Positions 62,265-64,000 of a stretch of DNA of 64,000 nucleotides are shown here, piece after piece. The notes below the pieces were generated by a model. That model was not told where the DNA came from and did no database searches. It worked only from the letters and a program-made list of their open reading frames with translations. The translations under genes were made by a program, and so were the position numbers. Origin of the DNA: Pannonibacter indicus (lineage in GTDB: Bacteria > Pseudomonadota > Alphaproteobacteria > Rhizobiales > Stappiaceae); assembly GCF_001418225.1 (NCBI RefSeq), contig NZ_LIPT01000002.1, positions 1 to 64,000 of the forward strand. The letters run 5' to 3'. Position 1 is the first letter of the stretch, and each line of letters starts with the position of its first letter.

Positions 62265-63675
62265 TCTGGAAATCGAACGTGTCGTGAATGCCAAGGTGGG
62301 TATCGTCCACCTGGGGCTTGGTGCCTTCTACCGTGCCCATGGTGCCATTTTCATCGAGGAAGCCGTCGCCCGCTCCGGCGGCAACTGGGCCATCACCGGC
62401 GTTTCGCTGCAGAGCCCCACGACACGCGACCGCATGGCACCGCGCAATTTCGAATACACCGCCGTGGAGCTGGGCCCCGATGGGGAAACCCGCCGTGACG
62501 TGCGCATCATCCGTGATGTGCTGGTGGCCCCGGAAAGCCCGGAAGCCGTGCTTGCCGCCATGGCGAGCCCCGATGTGAAGATCGTCACCCTGACGGTCAC
62601 CGAGAAGGGCTATTGCCACGAGCCGAGCACCGGCCGCCTGAACCAGTCCCATCCGGACATCCAGAAGGATCTGGTCAACGCCCTGCCCGTCTCCGCGCCG
62701 GGCTATCTGGTGCGTGCCCTGCAGCGCCGCTTTGCCGCTGGCCTTGCCCCCTTCACCGTCATGACCTGCGATAATCTGCCGCACAATGGCAAGGTGGTGC
62801 GCGGCGTGGTGCTGGATCTCGCCCGCCTCATCGACCCGGCCCTTGCGGACTGGATCGAGCGCGAAGGCCGCTTCCCCTCCACCATGGTGGACCGCATCGT
62901 CCCGGCGACCAAACCGGAAGACATCGAGCGCCTGTCCGCCGCCACCGGCCGCAATGAAGACGGCCTCGTGGTGCATGAGCCGTTCCGTCAGTGGGTGGTC
63001 GAGGATGACTTCGTGGGCGGCGAGCGCCCGGATCTCGGTGCCGCCGGCGTCGAGCTGGTGTCCGATGTTGCCGTCTACGAGCACATGAAGCTGCGCATGC
63101 TCAACGGCGCGCATTCCTCGCTCGCCTATCTGGGTTACCTCTCCGGCCACAAGACGATTGCCGACACCATGGCCGACGAGGCTCTGGCCGGTTTCGTCAC
63201 CCGCCTGTGGAGCGAGGAAATCATCCCTGCGCTCACCCCGCCGCCGGGCGTGGATCTCGCCGGCTATGCGGCTGCCCTCAAGGCACGCTTTGCCAACACC
63301 GGCATCCGCCACCTTACCTGGCAGATCGCCATGGACGGCAGCCAGAAACTGCCGCAGCGCATTCTCGCCACCCTGGGCGAGAACCTGAAGGCCGGCCGCA
63401 GCAGCCCGCGCCTGATGCTCGCCGTCGCCGCATGGATGCGCTATGTGGGCGGTGTGGACGAGACGGGCGCGCCGATCGAGGTGAAGGACCCGCTGGCCGC
63501 ACGCCTGCGTGAGCTCTTCGACAGCGCCGCAACGGCGGAAGGCAAGGCCGCAGCCCTTCTGGGTGTGCGCGAGATCTTTGATCCCGCCCTTGCCAGCCAG
63601 TTGCAGGCCCCGGTGGCAGAGGCCCTAGGCCTGCTGCTCAGCCAGGGCGCCCGCAAGACCTTGCAGTCCCTGTAA
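62254..63675 (+). CDS. uxuB: Mannitol dehydrogenase-family fructuronate/tagaturonate reductase
   Basis: 473 residues, polyol-specific long-chain dehydrogenase. VGIVHLGLGAFYRAHGAIFI is the cofactor-binding start, FTVMTCDNLPHNGKVVRGVV the central signature, and EHMKLRMLNGAHSSLAYLGY the catalytic Lys region. By family it reduces D-fructuronate to mannonate; tagaturonate reductase activity cannot be excluded because uxaA follows. I chose the TTG at 62254 because a perfect GGAGG lies five bases upstream; an ATG at 62236 is an alternative without a binding site. Confidence 0.85.
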   Translation: MPADLEIERVVNAKVGIVHLGLGAFYRAHGAIFIEEAVARSGGNWAITGVSLQSPTTRDRMAPRNFEYTAVELGPDGETRRDVRIIRDVLVAPESPEAVLAAMASPDVKIVTLTVTEKGYCHEPSTGRLNQSHPDIQKDLVNALPVSAPGYLVRALQRRFAAGLAPFTVMTCDNLPHNGKVVRGVVLDLARLIDPALADWIEREGRFPSTMVDRIVPATKPEDIERLSAATGRNEDGLVVHEPFRQWVVEDDFVGGERPDLGAAGVELVSDVAVYEHMKLRMLNGAHSSLAYLGYLSGHKTIADTMADEALAGFVTRLWSEEIIPALTPPPGVDLAGYAAALKARFANTGIRHLTWQIAMDGSQKLPQRILATLGENLKAGRSSPRLMLAVAAWMRYVGGVDETGAPIEVKDPLAARLRELFDSAATAEGKAAALLGVREIFDPALASQLQAPVAEALGLLLSQGARKTLQSL

Positions 63676-63687
63676 CCGAGGCAAGCC

Positions 63688-64000
63688 ATGAGCCAGCTGA
63701 TCGTTCTTCATCCCGACGACAATGTGGGTATCGTGAAGGAGCGCCTTGCCGCAGGCAGCGACCCTCTCGGGCTGGGCGTGGCACTCGCCACCCCCCTCAC
63801 TCCGGGCCACAAGGTGGCCCTGACCGCAATCCCCACAGGAGCGGAAATCCTCAAGTTCGGCCAGATCATCGGCCGGGCCAGCAAGGACATTGCCGCCGGG
63901 GAGCATGTGCATACCCACAACTGCGCCTTCGGGGACCACGATCAGCAGTATCAGACCGGTGCCGATCTGGAGCGGGCGAAGGCCGCCGTGCCCTCGCCCG
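63688..64000 (+). CDS. uxaA: Altronate dehydratase UxaA, N-terminal part
   Basis: The first 104 codons are visible and the gene runs off the right edge. PGHKVALTAIPTGAEILKFG, then QIIGRASKDIAAGEHVHTHN, is the SAF domain that opens altronate and related sugar-acid dehydratases. The HVHTHN stretch contributes metal ligands. UxaA converts D-altronate to KDG, completing galacturonate breakdown together with uxaC and a reductase. It follows the reductase gene by 12 bases. Confidence 0.9.
   Translation, partial: MSQLIVLHPDDNVGIVKERLAAGSDPLGLGVALATPLTPGHKVALTAIPTGAEILKFGQIIGRASKDIAAGEHVHTHNCAFGDHDQQYQTGADLERAKAAVPSP

Overview
The window looks like chromosomal DNA of a GC-rich alphaproteobacterium of the Rhizobiales/Hyphomicrobiales. 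The evidence is the flagellar order flgB-flgC-fliE-flgG-flgA-flgI-motE-flgH (motE is a rhizobial-type motor gene), the lptC-lptA-lptB-rpoN-hpf-ptsN block, a short RNase D, a DUF1127 protein and an ScfR-type XRE regulator. A Stappiaceae-like member (Pannonibacter/Roseibium relatives) is my best guess, but that is inference from gene content only.

Layout. 1-4830 (minus strand): flagellar basal-body operon, whose last visible gene, flgH, is cut after about 70 codons by an IS3-family element running off the left edge. 5063-9503: Hsp70-like ATPase, GcvR-like double-ACT protein, AhpD-like protein, and a PepSY membrane protein with a DUF2946 protein. 10176-20113: cobalamin genes cobE, cobB and cobA, split by surf1, cyoABCD and an MFS transporter. 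20242-35153: exopolysaccharide region (WecG-type transferase, GumC-like co-polymerase, polymerase-like membrane protein, three... two GT4 enzymes here plus a third GT4 further on, polysaccharide deacetylase, flippase, GH5, tandem alpha/beta hydrolase, GH2). 35247-38619: carrier-protein operon (acyl carrier protein, acyl-CoA dehydrogenase, class-II synthetase-like amino acid:[carrier protein] ligase, DUF1839) reading toward and probably co-transcribed with the GH2 gene. 39620-43877: small, tightly overlapped cluster (RibD-type reductase, methyltransferase, GT4, catalytically altered QueD homologue, zinc-less alcohol-dehydrogenase-like protein). 44044-49179: rpoN/lpt block. 49434-55075: RNase D, tRNA-Leu(CAG), NDUFA9-like protein, a tandem hairpin repeat and several regulators. 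55246-64000: uronate catabolism and its TRAP transporter, under a GntR/FCD regulator, ending inside uxaA.

How the genes work together. The uronate locus is a coherent pathway: TRAP uptake, UxaC isomerisation, a fructuronate/tagaturonate reductase and altronate dehydratase, plus KdgF-KduI-KduD for unsaturated uronates from pectin or alginate-like polymers. The exopolysaccharide genes make, flip, polymerise and trim a glycan. Two clusters stand out as possibly undescribed biochemistry: (1) the amino-acid-on-a-carrier-protein operon at 35247-38619, whose ligase keeps a Cys/Glu/Cys zinc triad and which pairs with an acyl-CoA dehydrogenase and sits against the glycan genes; (2) the pterin/flavin-like cluster at 39620-43877, where the QueD homologue has lost the catalytic Cys, one zinc His and the catalytic Asp/His pair, so its usual product call is unlikely to be right.
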